NCBI RefSeq assembly: GCF_030973515.1
Contig: NZ_JARGZA010000001.1
Span: 124,001-188,000, forward strand
Direction of reading: 5' to 3'
Length of the DNA: 64,000 nt
DNA from: Jannaschia maritima
GTDB lineage: Bacteria; Pseudomonadota; Alphaproteobacteria; Rhodobacterales; Rhodobacteraceae
Shown here: piece by piece, positions 45,683-55,245 of the stretch
Position numbering within the stretch: position 1 is the first letter of the stretch
How the letters are laid out: each line of letters begins with the position of its first letter
Position numbers and translations under genes: made by a program
The notes under the pieces: generated by a model
Seen by the model: only the letters and a program-made list of their open reading frames with translations
Told to the model about the DNA's origin: nothing
Databases searched by the model: none

Positions 45683-47461
45683 TCACACCAGGACACTGCC
45701 CTTCTGGTCGATCACGCCCTGCGTTTCACCGTCGGGCAGCAGCATGTCGTTGTGGGCCTTGCCGGACGGGATCATCGGCAGGCAGTTCTCGTGCTTCTCG
45801 ACCAGGCAGTCGAAGATGACGGGTCCAGGATGGTCCAGCATCTCGGAGATGGCGTCGTCCAGGTCGGCGGGGTCGGAGCACAGGATCCCCTTCGCGCCGA
45901 ACGCTTCCGCCAACTTGACGAAGTCGGGCAGGGCTTCGGACCAGGATTCCGAGTACCGTTCGCCGTGCAGCAACTCCTGCCACTGGCGGACCATCCCGAG
46001 GCGTTCGTTGTTCAGGATGAACTGCTTCACGGGCAGGCGGTACTGCACCATGGTCCCCATCTCCTGCAGGTTCATCAGCCACGACGCTTCGCCCGCGACG
46101 TTGATGACCAGCGCATCGGGATGGGCGACCTGCACGCCCATCGCCGCCGGCTGGCCATAGCCCATCGTGCCCAGGCCGCCCGACGTCATCCAGCGGTTCG
46201 GTCCCTCGAACCCCATGTACTGCGCGGCCCACATCTGGTGCTGCCCGACCTCGGTGCAGACGTAGCGGTCGCGGTCCTTGGTCAGCGCTTCCAGCCGGGT
46301 CAGGGCGTGCTGCGGCTTGATCGTCTTCGTGGAGGGCTCGAAGCGCAGGCAGTCGACCGCCTTCCACTGCTCGATCTGGGCCCACCACCTCTGGATCGCG
46401 GCGCGGTTCACCTTGCCTCCGCGGGCCTTCCAAAGGCGCAGCACGTCCTCCAGCACGTTCCCGACGTCGCCCAGCACGGGAATGTCGGCCTTCACGACCT
46501 TGTTGATGCTGCTGGGATCGATGTCGACATGGACCTTCGTCGACTTCGGGCTGAAGGCGCCGAGCAGGCCGGTGATGCGATCGTCGAAGCGCGCGCCGAT
46601 GTTCAGCATCAGGTCGCAGCCATGCATCGTCATGTTGGCCTCGTAGGTGCCGTGCATGCCCAGCATGCCCAGCCACGACTGACCCGACGCCGGATAGGCG
46701 CCGAGCCCCATCAACGTGGACGTGATCGGGAACCCCGTGGCATCCACCAGCTCGCGCAGCAGCCGACTGGCCGCGGGGCCGGAATTGATGACCCCGCCGC
46801 CGGTATAGAAGACGGGACGTTCCGCGCGCTCGATCGCGTCCACCATGTCCTCGATCATCTCGGGATCGCCCTTCAGGCGCGGCCGGTAATGGCCGGTCGG
46901 GGCCTGGCGCGGCTCGACGTAGTGGCCGGTGGCGAACTGCACGTCCTTCGGGATGTCAACGAGGACGGGGCCGGGGCGGCCGGTGGTGGCGACGTGGAAC
47001 GCTTCGTGCAGGACGGGGGCCAGGAGGTCCGTCTCCTTCACCAGCCAGTTGTGCTTGGTGCAGGGACGGGTGATGCCCACGGTGTCGGCTTCCTGGAACG
47101 CGTCGGAGCCGATCATGAAGGTGGGAACCTGTCCCGTCAGGACGATGATCGGGATGCTGTCCATCAGCGCGTCGGTCAGGCCGGTCACGGCGTTCGTCGC
47201 GCCCGGACCGGAGGTCACCAGGGCCACGCCGATCTTGCCGGTGGACCGGGCGTAGCCTTCGGCGGCGTGGACGGCGCCCTGCTCGTGGCGCACGAGATAG
47301 TGCCGGATGCCGTTCTGCTGGAAGATCTCGTCGTAGATCGGAAGGACGGCGCCGCCCGGATAGCCGAACACGGTGTCGACGCCCTGGTCCTTCAACGCCT
47401 GCACCACCATCTGGGCGCCCGTCATCTGGCGCCCCGCCTTCGCGTTCTGTCGCGTGCTCAT
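45683..47461 (-). CDS. ilvB: Acetolactate synthase large (catalytic) subunit
   Basis: A thiamine-diphosphate enzyme that makes 2-acetolactate or 2-aceto-2-hydroxybutyrate, the first common step of valine, leucine and isoleucine synthesis. The 592-residue protein has all three domains: [18 protein letters not shown] with the catalytic glutamate in [28 protein letters not shown], and a C-terminal ThDP domain ([18 protein letters not shown]) where the metal motif is [15 protein letters not shown]-like (GEAS rather than GDGS). ATG at 47461 follows the attenuator by 33 bases. Expression is probably controlled by transcription attenuation. Confidence 0.97.
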   Translation of the reverse strand: MSTRQNAKAGRQMTGAQMVVQALKDQGVDTVFGYPGGAVLPIYDEIFQQNGIRHYLVRHEQGAVHAAEGYARSTGKIGVALVTSGPGATNAVTGLTDALMDSIPIIVLTGQVPTFMIGSDAFQEADTVGITRPCTKHNWLVKETDLLAPVLHEAFHVATTGRPGPVLVDIPKDVQFATGHYVEPRQAPTGHYRPRLKGDPEMIEDMVDAIERAERPVFYTGGGVINSGPAASRLLRELVDATGFPITSTLMGLGAYPASGQSWLGMLGMHGTYEANMTMHGCDLMLNIGARFDDRITGLLGAFSPKSTKVHVDIDPSSINKVVKADIPVLGDVGNVLEDVLRLWKARGGKVNRAAIQRWWAQIEQWKAVDCLRFEPSTKTIKPQHALTRLEALTKDRDRYVCTEVGQHQMWAAQYMGFEGPNRWMTSGGLGTMGYGQPAAMGVQVAHPDALVINVAGEASWLMNLQEMGTMVQYRLPVKQFILNNERLGMVRQWQELLHGERYSESWSEALPDFVKLAEAFGAKGILCSDPADLDDAISEMLDHPGPVIFDCLVEKHENCLPMIPSGKAHNDMLLPDGETQGVIDQKGSVLV

Positions 47462-47494
47462 CGTCCGTCGTCCCATCCTTGCCGTGCAGCCACG

Positions 47495-47525
47495 AAAAAC
47501 CCCCGGACCTTTCGGGTTCCGGGGG
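47495..47525 (-). terminator. ilvB attenuator terminator
   Basis: On the minus strand CCCCCGGA pairs with TCCGGGGG and is followed directly by TTTTT, 33 bases before the ilvB ATG. A competing helix can form between GGGTGCATGG inside the leader gene (plus-strand 47565-47574) and CCATGTGCCC (47523-47532), which includes the first three Cs of the terminator arm. The two structures exclude each other. Confidence 0.88.
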
Positions 47526-47556
47526 CACATGGTCACCTGTTATGGCTGCCGCTTCC

Positions 47557-47604
47557 TCAGCGACCCATGCACCCTTGCGATACGATTACGAGTAGTCCGG
47601 TCAT
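47557..47604 (-). CDS. ilvB leader peptide (MTGLLVIVSQGCMGR)
   Basis: A 15-codon reading frame preceded by AAAGGTGGG at proper spacing. It encodes Leu-Leu-Val-Ile-Val in a row (codons 4-8), using CTA and GTA, which are rare in this genome. It ends 31 bases before the attenuator hairpin. Ribosome stalling at these codons when branched-chain aminoacyl-tRNAs are scarce would free the GGGTGCATGG segment to form the anti-terminator and let ilvB be transcribed. This is the classic leader-peptide arrangement. Confidence 0.88.
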   Translation of the reverse strand: MTGLLVIVSQGCMGR

Positions 47605-47629
47605 AGACCCACCTTTGCGTGTTCGCGCA

Positions 47630-47657
47630 CCATTAACGATGCCGTAACCCCCGTCAA
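47630..47657 (-). promoter_or_regulatory. Likely ilvB promoter
   Basis: On the minus strand TTGACG (47657-47652) and TAATGG (47635-47630) are separated by 16 bases. A start about seven bases downstream would give a short leader of some 20 bases before the leader peptide. Confidence 0.55.
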
Positions 47658-47758
47658 CCGGCGCGGAGGATATTTCTGAAATCGCCCGTGGGGGGACATA
47701 TCGTTTCGCGACCGTGCCCCGGCTTGCTTGGCCGAACGACGCGTGGCACCCCGGCGGC

Positions 47759-48490
47759 ATGAATGTATTGGCGGAACGGCTGGCGCGTGGCGACGTCCTT
47801 CGGGGGTTGTGGCAGGTCCTGCCGGGGGCGGTCGCCGCGGAGGTCGCGGCGGAGGCGGGGTTCGACTGGCTGGTCCTGGACGGCGAGCACGGGCCTTGGG
47901 ACCCGTCGGGTATTCGCGAGCGTTTGATCGCGTCAAGGGCCGGCGGTTGTCCCGCGATCGTGCGCGTTCCTTGCGGCGAGGACTGGGTCCTGAAGCAGGC
48001 GCTGGACCTGGGGGCGGATGGCGTCCTGGTGCCGATGGTCCACGATGCCGCGACTGCGCGCGGAATCGTGTCGGCCTGCCGGTATCCCCCTGCCGGGACA
48101 CGGGGAAACGGGGCGGCGGTGACGCGGGCATCGGGGTTCGGGCGGGACAGGGATCATGCCGAGCGGGCGAACCGGAACCTGTCCATCTGGGTGCAGGCCG
48201 AGAGCCGGAAGGCGTTGGAGACCCTGGAGGACATCTGCGCGGTGGACGGGGTCGATTGCGTGTTCCTGGGACCGGCGGACCTGGCCGGCGACATGGGGGC
48301 CGCGCCATCCGATCCGGCGGTGATCGCCGCCTGCCGGGATGCCATCGGACGCATCCGGGCAGCGGGCGTCGCCGCGGGCATCTTCGCCGCGGAACCGGAG
48401 GTCTGGGTCGAGGCCGGCGCGAACGTCGTGGCGATGGGGGCGGATGCGGTGCTGTTGCGGCAAGCCTTGGCCGGGGCGCCGAGGCGGTGA
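47759..48490 (+). CDS. HpcH/HpaI-type 2-oxo-acid aldolase
   Basis: A 243-residue class II (metal-dependent) aldolase of the HpaI/GarL family, which splits 4-hydroxy-2-oxo acids to pyruvate and an aldehyde. It shows AAEAGFDWLVLDGEHGPWD (catalytic histidine), the pyruvate-binding arginine in AIVRVP, ADGVLVPMVHD, and DCVFLGPADLAGDMG. Natural substrate is unknown. The ATG at 47759 (MNVLAERLARG) fits the family; a GTG at 47714 is less likely. The stop overlaps the next start (GTGA). Confidence 0.88.
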   Translation: MNVLAERLARGDVLRGLWQVLPGAVAAEVAAEAGFDWLVLDGEHGPWDPSGIRERLIASRAGGCPAIVRVPCGEDWVLKQALDLGADGVLVPMVHDAATARGIVSACRYPPAGTRGNGAAVTRASGFGRDRDHAERANRNLSIWVQAESRKALETLEDICAVDGVDCVFLGPADLAGDMGAAPSDPAVIAACRDAIGRIRAAGVAAGIFAAEPEVWVEAGANVVAMGADAVLLRQALAGAPRR

Positions 48491-48942
48491 TCCTGGTGGA
48501 CGCCGATGCCTGCCCGGTGAAGCGGGAGGTCTGCGAGGTCGCCATCCGCCGAAACGTGCAGGTGATCCTCGTGGCGGGTCAGTACCTTCGGGTTCCCGAT
48601 CATCCCTTGATCCGGTTCTTCGCAGCCGGCGACGGGTTCGATGCCGCGGACGACGCCATCGCCGCCGTGGCAAGGCCTGGCGCGCTGGTCCTGACCGCGG
48701 ACGTCCCATTGATGGATCGCGCGCTGAAGGCGGGCGCGGCGTGCCTGGACTTCCGGGGCCGCGAGATGACGCAGGCCAACATCGGGAACGTGTCGGCCAC
48801 GCGCGACCTGATGGCCGAGTTGCGCCCGGGCATCGAAGGCATGACCGGCGGGCAGGGCGGCGGGCCGCCCCCGTTCGGGCCGAAGGACCGCGCGGCGTTC
48901 AAGAATGGGCTGGATCGCGTGCTGACGCGGATGGGGTTCTGA
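48487..48942 (+). CDS. YaiI/YqxD family (DUF188) protein
   Basis: A 151-residue protein of the DUF188 family, a PIN-like fold of unproven function. Conserved motifs are ILVDADACPVKREVCEVA, GFDAADDAIAA, VLTADVPLMDRAL, and DFRGREMTQANIGN. The start is the GTG at 48487, overlapping the aldolase stop, so the pair is translationally coupled although no functional link is known. Confidence 0.92.
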   Translation: MILVDADACPVKREVCEVAIRRNVQVILVAGQYLRVPDHPLIRFFAAGDGFDAADDAIAAVARPGALVLTADVPLMDRALKAGAACLDFRGREMTQANIGNVSATRDLMAELRPGIEGMTGGQGGGPPPFGPKDRAAFKNGLDRVLTRMGF

Positions 48943-49096
48943 AACAGGGCGTTCGGGGAGGGGGTGTACCGTCGAGCGTGCGGTATCCGGCGGACGAATT
49001 GGGTCGAATTGTAAGGGGCGTGATTCCGCTCGCAATATCAACGGTGTTGCGGGGGTCGGTCGATCTCGATCCATTCGTGCCGCGGCAGGACGTCGC

Positions 49097-49135
49097 ATGC
49101 ACCCCCCGTACACCCCCTGTACACCCCCCGTGCAT
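49097..49135. repeat. Three 11-bp CACCCCCNGTA repeats within ATGCAC/GTGCAT arms
   Basis: CACCCCCCGTA (49100-49110), CACCCCCTGTA (49111-49121) and CACCCCCCGTG (49122-49132) are adjoining 11-base units. They are enclosed by the inverted arms ATGCAC (49097-49102) and GTGCAT (49130-49135). The junctions create GTACA/TGTACA palindromes. They lie in the 265-base gap between the convergent DUF188 and trpE genes. Confidence 0.75.
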
Positions 49136-49207
49136 ACGGCGCGACGGTGGCGGCCGTGCGCGCCGCGCAGCGGTTGACCGCACGGTGCGTTCGATGCGTG
49201 GGTCGTC

Positions 49208-50716
49208 CTAACCGTTTCCCCGGCGCACGAATCGGCCCGCCTCCCGTGCCGCCTTCACGAGGGCGCCGGCCTTGTGGACGGTCTCCTGAAATTCGGCCTC
49301 GGGATCGCTGTCGTGGACGACGCCGCCTCCGGCCTGGACGTAGAGCTTGCCGTCCTTCAGCACGCCGGTGCGCAGCGCGATGCACATGTCCATGTCGCCG
49401 CCCGCGCTGAAGTAGCCCACGCCGCCTCCGTAGACGCCGCGCTTCTCCGGCTCCAGCTCGTCGATGATCTCCATCGCGCGGACCTTGGGCGCGCCCGACA
49501 CCGTGCCCGCGGGCAGGCCCGCCAGAAGCGCGGACAGGGCGTCGTGATCCTCCGACAGCTCGCCCACCACGTTGCTGACGATGTGCATGACGTGGCTGTA
49601 GCGTTCGATCGCGAACCGTTCCGTCGGGCGGACCGTGCCCGTGCGGGCCACGCGGCCGACGTCGTTGCGGCCCAGGTCGAGCAGCATGAGGTGTTCGGCC
49701 AGCTCCTTGGCGTCCGCCAGCAGGTCGGCCTCGTTCGCGCGATCCTCGTCCGCGGTGGCGCCGCGGGGGCGGGTGCCGGCGATGGGGCGGATCGTGACCT
49801 CCCGCCCGAACACGCGGACCAGGATCTCCGGGCTGGCACCGACGACGTGGAAGCCACCCAGGTCGAAGTAGAACATGAAGGGCGACGGGTTCGTGCGGCG
49901 CAGCGCGCGGTAGAGCGCGAAGGGCGGCAGGGGGAAGTCGTGGGTCCAGCGCTGCGAGGGAACGACCTGGAAGATGTCGCCCGCCGCGATGTAGTCCTTC
50001 GCCTTCGCGACCGCGTCCAGATAGCCCTGCCGCGTGAAGTTCGATGCGGGTTCGGCCAGATCGATCGGCTCGGCCAGGTCGCGCGCTTCCGCCAGGGGGC
50101 GGGACAGGTGTCCAAGCGCGTCCTGCAGCCGTTCCGCCGCCTGGGCATAGGCCGCGCGCGCGCTGGTCCCGCCCCCCGCCCAGACCGGCGCGACGAGCGT
50201 AACCTCGCCCTTCACGCCGTCCAGAACGGCCACCACCGAGGGGCGCATCAGGACGGCGTCCGGCAGGTCGAGCGGATCGGGGTTCACGTCGGGCAGGCGT
50301 TCCACCAGGCGGATCATGTCGTAGCCCAGATATCCGAACAGGCCCGCGCTGGCGGCGGGCAGGTCGGGCGGCAGGTCGATGCGCGATTCGTCCAGGAGGC
50401 TGCGGATCGCGGCCAGGGGTTCGCCCGTGTCCTCCCAAGCGTCGGGGTCCCAGCGCGCGGCCCGGTTCACCCGGCTGGACGTGCCGCGGCATTCCCAGAT
50501 CAGGTCAGGCTTCATGCCGACGATGGAGTACCGGCCCCGCACCTCGCCCCCCGTGACCGATTCGAGCACGAAGCTGTGCGGCTGGGCATGGGCCAGCTTG
50601 AGAGACAGGCTGACGGGCGTGTCCAGATCGGCGGGCAGGCGGGTCCAGAGCACGACGTTCCGTCCGGCGTCGTGGTCGGCGGCGAAGGCGTCGAAGGCCG
50701 GCTGGATCACCGCCAC
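49208..50716 (-). CDS. trpE: Anthranilate synthase component I
   Basis: Makes anthranilate from chorismate with ammonia supplied by TrpG, the first step of tryptophan synthesis. The 502-residue chorismate-binding enzyme carries LLESVTGGEVRGRYSIVGM-type N-terminal regulatory sequence, PSPFMFYFDLGG, RPIAGTRPRGAT, DLGRNDVGRVA and GTVSGAPKVRAMEIIDELE, plus GGGVVHDSDPEAEFQET. The start is a GTG at 50716, one base after the ppiD stop. trpG, trpD and trpC are not in the window. Confidence 0.96.
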   Translation of the reverse strand: MAVIQPAFDAFAADHDAGRNVVLWTRLPADLDTPVSLSLKLAHAQPHSFVLESVTGGEVRGRYSIVGMKPDLIWECRGTSSRVNRAARWDPDAWEDTGEPLAAIRSLLDESRIDLPPDLPAASAGLFGYLGYDMIRLVERLPDVNPDPLDLPDAVLMRPSVVAVLDGVKGEVTLVAPVWAGGGTSARAAYAQAAERLQDALGHLSRPLAEARDLAEPIDLAEPASNFTRQGYLDAVAKAKDYIAAGDIFQVVPSQRWTHDFPLPPFALYRALRRTNPSPFMFYFDLGGFHVVGASPEILVRVFGREVTIRPIAGTRPRGATADEDRANEADLLADAKELAEHLMLLDLGRNDVGRVARTGTVRPTERFAIERYSHVMHIVSNVVGELSEDHDALSALLAGLPAGTVSGAPKVRAMEIIDELEPEKRGVYGGGVGYFSAGGDMDMCIALRTGVLKDGKLYVQAGGGVVHDSDPEAEFQETVHKAGALVKAAREAGRFVRRGNG

Positions 50717-50717
50717 A

Positions 50718-52583
50718 TCAGAGCCCGCCGCCCAGCAACTGCGCCTGCACGGCCTGCACCGCCGCCTGGTCGACGGTGAAGCCCGTATCCTCGCGCACCG
50801 ACTGGCCGAAGGCGGCGAAGACGTCGGCGGCCACCTCGCGCCGGGTCTGATCCTCCACCGCGCGCGCGACGTCGGCGAAGGCGGGATCGCTCGGGTCGGC
50901 CTCCGTCACGGCATCGACGCGGTATACGAAGGCCTGGAACTGATCGCCCTGCAGCGTGGCGACCTCGCCCTCCGGCAAGTCGAAGGCCGCGCCGATCAGG
51001 GCGTCGGGCACGCCTTCCACGTCGGCGTCGCGGGCAACGGCATCCAAAGTCTGTGGGGTCAGCCCCAGATCGGCGAAGGTTTCACCCGCGCGCAGCCGTT
51101 CGGCCATCCGCCCGGCGAGGGCGTAGAGCCGTTCGGCGAGGGCCTGGTCCTGCCACGCCGCTTCGACCGTGACGCGGATGTCGTCCAGGGGCGGCACGGC
51201 GGCGGGTTCGATCCCGTCCAGGCGCATCGCCAGGAGCCCGCCATCGGGCAGGTCGATCAGTTCGGGGAAGTCGCCGTCCCGAAGCGCCGCCGCCGCTTCG
51301 CGGAACGCGGCGTAGCCCGCGACGCCGGACGCCTGATCGGCGTCCCATTCGGTCGTCTCGAGCGTCATGATCGTTTCGGCGTCCAGCTCCTCCAGCGTCG
51401 CGCCGCCGGCCAGGAGGTCGTCGATCTCCTCCCGCGCGGCGTCGATGCGGCGGCGCGCGGCGTCGGCGGCGGCCAGTTGCTCCAGCTCCGCCCGCACGTC
51501 GTCCAACGGGGTGATGCGTTCGTCCAGGATCGCGTTGACGCGATAGAGCGCGGGGCCCAGATCGGTCTGGATCGGTCCGACCAGCCCGGGGCCGTCCGCG
51601 CCGAACAGCGCATCGGCCAGATCGGGGTCGAGCGCGTCGCGCGTCAGCGTGCCCTGATCGACGTCCTGCAGGGTCAGGCCACGGTCGGCGACGAAGTCGG
51701 CGAAGGTCCGTTCGCCGGCCTCGATCGCCTCGCGCGCCGCCTGTGCGGCGGCCTCGTCCGCGAAGGCCAGCCGTTCGGCCAGGATGCGCGGCGGCAGGCG
51801 ATAGCGCGTGGCGTCCCGGTCGTAGAGGGCCTGGACTTCGCCTTCCGTGACCTCGACGGTCGCGGCGACGTCCTCCGGCGTGGCGATGGCATAGGTGATG
51901 CGGCGGCGTTCGGGGCGGGTGAAGGCGTCGGCGTTCTCGTCGTAGAAGGCCTGCAGCGCTTCCGGCGTGGGGGCCGTGGCGCCGCCGTCCAGCATGTCGT
52001 TGGTGACCGTGCCGATCGTCAGGTCGCGCGTTTCCGACAGCCATGCGGCGATGGTCTCGGCATAGCCGGGCGGCGGGGCGGTGCCACCGATGATCGCGGC
52101 CTCCAGGATGGCGCGGGCGGCTTCGGTCCGGACCTCCCCCTCGAACTGGCGTTCGTTCAGGCCGGCGTCGCGCAGGGCGAAGGCGTACCCTTCGCGGTCG
52201 AACTGCCCCGACACCCCCTGGAAGGCGGGGTTCGCGCGGATGCGGGTCGCGACCTCCGCGTCGCCCACGGACAGGCCCATCGCGGCGGCTTCCTCGTCCA
52301 GGGCGGCGACCGCGAGCAGGCGTTCCATCACCTGTCGGTCCAGGCCGAAGGACTGCATCTGCTGGATGGTGAGATCCTGGCCGGTGGCCTGCGCCAGCCT
52401 GCGCTGTTCGTTCTGGATGGCGCGGGCGTATTCCTCCACCGTCACCTCGCGATCGCCGACGGTCGCGACCGTGCTGAGCGAGCCGCCGAAGTTGGTCGCG
52501 CCGAACCCGCCCAGCGCGAGGATCAGGAGGCCCAGCACGATCCAGACCAGGACGTTCGTTTTCTTCTTGGGCTTGTCCGCCAT
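50718..52583 (-). CDS. ppiD: SurA/PpiD-type periplasmic folding factor
   Basis: A 621-residue protein anchored by one N-terminal transmembrane helix (VLVWIVLGLLILALGGFGA) with a large periplasmic part. The SurA_N-like chaperone segment follows (about 40-180, with MQSFGLDRQVMERLLAVAAL), then a degenerate parvulin-type PPIase domain near 260-370 and long helical C-terminal regions. It probably assists outer-membrane protein folding. The gene is directly upstream of trpE, a pairing seen in other Rhodobacterales without an obvious functional reason. Confidence 0.88.
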   Translation of the reverse strand: MADKPKKKTNVLVWIVLGLLILALGGFGATNFGGSLSTVATVGDREVTVEEYARAIQNEQRRLAQATGQDLTIQQMQSFGLDRQVMERLLAVAALDEEAAAMGLSVGDAEVATRIRANPAFQGVSGQFDREGYAFALRDAGLNERQFEGEVRTEAARAILEAAIIGGTAPPPGYAETIAAWLSETRDLTIGTVTNDMLDGGATAPTPEALQAFYDENADAFTRPERRRITYAIATPEDVAATVEVTEGEVQALYDRDATRYRLPPRILAERLAFADEAAAQAAREAIEAGERTFADFVADRGLTLQDVDQGTLTRDALDPDLADALFGADGPGLVGPIQTDLGPALYRVNAILDERITPLDDVRAELEQLAAADAARRRIDAAREEIDDLLAGGATLEELDAETIMTLETTEWDADQASGVAGYAAFREAAAALRDGDFPELIDLPDGGLLAMRLDGIEPAAVPPLDDIRVTVEAAWQDQALAERLYALAGRMAERLRAGETFADLGLTPQTLDAVARDADVEGVPDALIGAAFDLPEGEVATLQGDQFQAFVYRVDAVTEADPSDPAFADVARAVEDQTRREVAADVFAAFGQSVREDTGFTVDQAAVQAVQAQLLGGGL

Positions 52584-52646
52584 CCCGGCCCCCCGCGCTT
52601 GGATCGGCGCTTGATAGGCGCGGCCCCCGCCGGGAGCAAGCGGCGG

Positions 52647-53837
52647 TCAGAGGGGCGTTCGCAACCTGTCGAACAGGGTCGCGATGCCATCGAGATCCGC
52701 GTTCGCGAAGGCGATCCGCACCGTCGCCTCGGCGAAGCCGTCGCCCCCATGGGCCCGGGTGGGGCCGAACATCGTTCCCGGCAGGAGGAGGACGCCCGCG
52801 TCGCGCACCAGGCGGCGACACAGGTCGTCCGACGCTTCGCGGTCGAAGGGATGGCGGGCATAGGCGAAGTAGGCCCCGGACCCTTCGAGGCGCCACCCGG
52901 GCATCGCGGCGAAGCCGGTGCGGACCGCCGCCAGCCGGTCCAGGGTCGCGCGGCGTTCCCCGGCCAGCCATTCGCCCAGGTTCTCCATCCCCCACAGGGC
53001 GGCGTGCTGGCCCAGTTGCGCGGGGCAGATGGTGACCGTGTCGAGCCATTTCTCGACCTCCGCCAGCCGGGCGGGGGCGGCGACGATCGCGCCGGTGCGG
53101 TGCCCGGTCAGGCGGAACGCCTTCGAGAAGCTGTAGAGCTGGATCAGGACCCCGTCCCAGTCGGGATCGGCGAACAGGTCGTGCGGCGCGCCCGCGGCGG
53201 AGTGGAAGTCGCGATACGTCTCGTCCACGATCAGGGCGATGTTCCGCCATCGGCACAGGTCGCGGAACGCGGCCAGGAGCGTCGGGGGGTATTCGACGCC
53301 GGCCGGATTGTTGGGCGACACGAGGACGATGGCCCGGGTGCGGTCGTCGATGGCCTTCGCGGCGACGTCCGGGTCGGGCAGCAGGTCCGCGCCCGGCGGC
53401 AGCAGGCGCGATTCCACCCCCGCCATGTCGCACCACATCTTGTGGTTGAAGTAGTAGGGCAGGGGCAGCACGACGTTGTCGCCGGGTCCCGCCAGCGTCG
53501 CCATGATCGCCGTGAAGGCCTGGTTGCAGCCGGCGGTGATGGCCACCTGATCCGCGTGGATCACGCCGCCGTAGTCGCGCGACCAGTCCGCTGCCACGCG
53601 TTCGCGCAAGGCGGGCAGCCCCAGCACGGGGCCGTAGAGGTGCGCGTCGGGCCTGTCGCGGACAATGCGGGCCATCGCGTCGCGCAGGGATTTGGGCGGC
53701 GGGTCGGCGGGCGCCGCCTGCGACAGGTTCAGGAGCGGGCGGTCGTCCGGGAACGTCACGTCCGCCAGCCAGCGCCGCGCCTCCATCACGGGGGGCGGGG
53801 CGGTGGCGGCGACGCGCGGATCGACGTGGAGGGGCAT
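52647..53837 (-). CDS. PLP-dependent aminotransferase (class I/II)
   Basis: A 396-residue fold-type I aminotransferase. It shows the substrate-site start [72 protein letters not shown] and the PLP lysine in [18 protein letters not shown], then VRIAFAN. Specificity cannot be told from sequence. It precedes ppiD by 63 bases on the same strand. Confidence 0.92.
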   Translation of the reverse strand: MPLHVDPRVAATAPPPVMEARRWLADVTFPDDRPLLNLSQAAPADPPPKSLRDAMARIVRDRPDAHLYGPVLGLPALRERVAADWSRDYGGVIHADQVAITAGCNQAFTAIMATLAGPGDNVVLPLPYYFNHKMWCDMAGVESRLLPPGADLLPDPDVAAKAIDDRTRAIVLVSPNNPAGVEYPPTLLAAFRDLCRWRNIALIVDETYRDFHSAAGAPHDLFADPDWDGVLIQLYSFSKAFRLTGHRTGAIVAAPARLAEVEKWLDTVTICPAQLGQHAALWGMENLGEWLAGERRATLDRLAAVRTGFAAMPGWRLEGSGAYFAYARHPFDREASDDLCRRLVRDAGVLLLPGTMFGPTRAHGGDGFAEATVRIAFANADLDGIATLFDRLRTPL

Positions 53838-53854
53838 GGTCGCGGGGTCCGCGG

Positions 53855-54349
53855 TCAGAACGGGATCTCGTCGTCCATGTCGGAGCCGCCGCCATAGCCG
53901 TCGTTGCCCCCGCCCGACGAGCCGCCACCATAGCCGCCGCGGCGGTCGTCCGAGTAGCCGTCGTTGCCGCCCCCCATGCCGCCGCCGCCGCCGCCGTCGC
54001 GTCCGTCGAGCATGGTGAGCGTGCCGCCGTAGCCCTGGAGCACGACCTCCGTGCTGTAGCGGTCCTGCCCGGACTGGTCCTGCCACTTGCGGGTCTGCAG
54101 CGCCCCTTCGATGTACACCTTCGAGCCCTTCTTCAGGTACTGTTCCGCGACCCGGACCAGCCCTTCCTGGAAGATCGCGACCGAATGCCATTCGGTCTTC
54201 TCCTTGCGCTCGCCCGAGTTCTTGTCGCGCCACGTTTCGGAGGTCGCGATGCGCAGGTTGCAGACCTTGCCCCCGTTCTGGAACGACCGAACCTCCGGGT
54301 CGCGGCCCAGATTCCCGATCAGGATCACCTTGTTCACGCTGCCAGCCAT
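53855..54349 (-). CDS. ssb: Single-stranded DNA-binding protein
   Basis: A 164-residue SSB. The OB fold ([58 protein letters not shown]) is followed by a Gly/Asp/Tyr-rich flexible linker with several glycine runs. It ends in the acidic tip DMDDEIPF that recruits replication and repair partners. It is transcribed divergently from the SLT gene. The standard start is the ATG at 54349. Confidence 0.97.
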   Translation of the reverse strand: MAGSVNKVILIGNLGRDPEVRSFQNGGKVCNLRIATSETWRDKNSGERKEKTEWHSVAIFQEGLVRVAEQYLKKGSKVYIEGALQTRKWQDQSGQDRYSTEVVLQGYGGTLTMLDGRDGGGGGGMGGGNDGYSDDRRGGYGGGSSGGGNDGYGGGSDMDDEIPF

Positions 54350-54520
54350 CGCACGATTCCCCGCTTCCGAATTGCTGGCGCGATCATACAGCATGCCCGC
54401 CGGAGGGGTAAGGGCGCCGGCATGCGTCCGGGTTGGTTTTCGGGGCGGGGTGCGGTACCCCCTGGAGGCGCGCGGGGCGTCGGACCCGCGCGGCGGGGGC
54501 GCGTAGGGAGGACGGTGCCG

Positions 54521-55114
54521 ATGAGGGGAACGATGGTCTTGGCGGCCGTGTCGTGTCTGATGGCGACCACGGCGGCGGGGCAGGCGCAGGTCTTCTCGTC
54601 CAAGTCGCGGACCGACCTGTTCGGGCAGCAGACCGCGTTGATGGATCGGCGGCTGTCGTCGCAGTACCGGCATTCCGATCGCCTGAAGCCGCGCGTGCCG
54701 GGGGCGGGGACCCCCACGCGGGAATCGATCCCCGCGTATCGCGGGCAGCGCAGCCGGTTCCTGGAGCCGGCACGCGCAGCCGCGCGTCGCCATGGCGTGC
54801 CGGAGGATCTGTTCTTGCGCCTGGTGCGGCAGGAATCGGGGTGGAACCCGTCCGCCGTCAGCCGCAAGGGGGCGCTGGGGCTGGCGCAGCTGATGCCCGG
54901 CACGGCGCGCGTCCTGCGGGTCGATCCGCGCGATCCGATCCAGAACCTCGACGGGGGCGCGCGGTACCTGGCGCAGCAGTACCAGACGTTCGGATCGTGG
55001 CGCCTGGCGCTCGCCGCGTACAACGCGGGGCCGGGCGCTGTGGTGAAGCACGGCGGCGTGCCGCCCTTCCGGGAAACGCGCCATTACGTGCGCGCCATCC
55101 TGGGCAAGGCCTGA
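54521..55114 (+). CDS. Lytic transglycosylase, SLT domain
   Basis: A 197-residue secreted protein (signal peptide with [17 protein letters not shown]). The C-terminal half is a Slt-type goose-lysozyme-like domain: [20 protein letters not shown] with the catalytic glutamate, [27 protein letters not shown] and [13 protein letters not shown]. The region between signal and catalytic domain is basic and probably unstructured. It cleaves peptidoglycan in the periplasm; small stand-alone SLT proteins often serve envelope machines, but none is nearby. Confidence 0.92.
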   Translation: MRGTMVLAAVSCLMATTAAGQAQVFSSKSRTDLFGQQTALMDRRLSSQYRHSDRLKPRVPGAGTPTRESIPAYRGQRSRFLEPARAAARRHGVPEDLFLRLVRQESGWNPSAVSRKGALGLAQLMPGTARVLRVDPRDPIQNLDGGARYLAQQYQTFGSWRLALAAYNAGPGAVVKHGGVPPFRETRHYVRAILGKA

Positions 55115-55135
55115 GGGCGCGGCCCGCATGGAGGT

Positions 55136-55163
55136 TTGACACGGCGGCCCCGGAATGTAGGGT
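55136..55163 (+). promoter_or_regulatory. TRAP operon promoter
   Basis: A perfect -35 TTGACA (55136-55141) and a -10-like TAGGGT (55158-55163) with a 16-base spacer lie about 80 bases before dctP. Downstream, AAAAAGGGAGGGG forms a strong ribosome binding site. Confidence 0.65.
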
Positions 55164-55245
55164 CCCCGCCACGCCCCGGCCAAGGGGTGACGATGCGGGA
55201 TCCGCGCCGCGCGCGGCCCGTGCGACAATAAAAAGGGAGGGGTCC

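Noticed and set aside
48899-49183. 94-codon minus-strand open frame covering the CACCCCC repeats
   Set aside because: Low-complexity translation of repeats with no ribosome binding site; it is better described as intergenic repeat DNA.
50379-53897. Very long plus-strand open frame (1172 codons) opposite trpE, ppiD and the aminotransferase
   Set aside because: It is the antisense of three recognised genes; its composition mirrors their codons and it has no domain.
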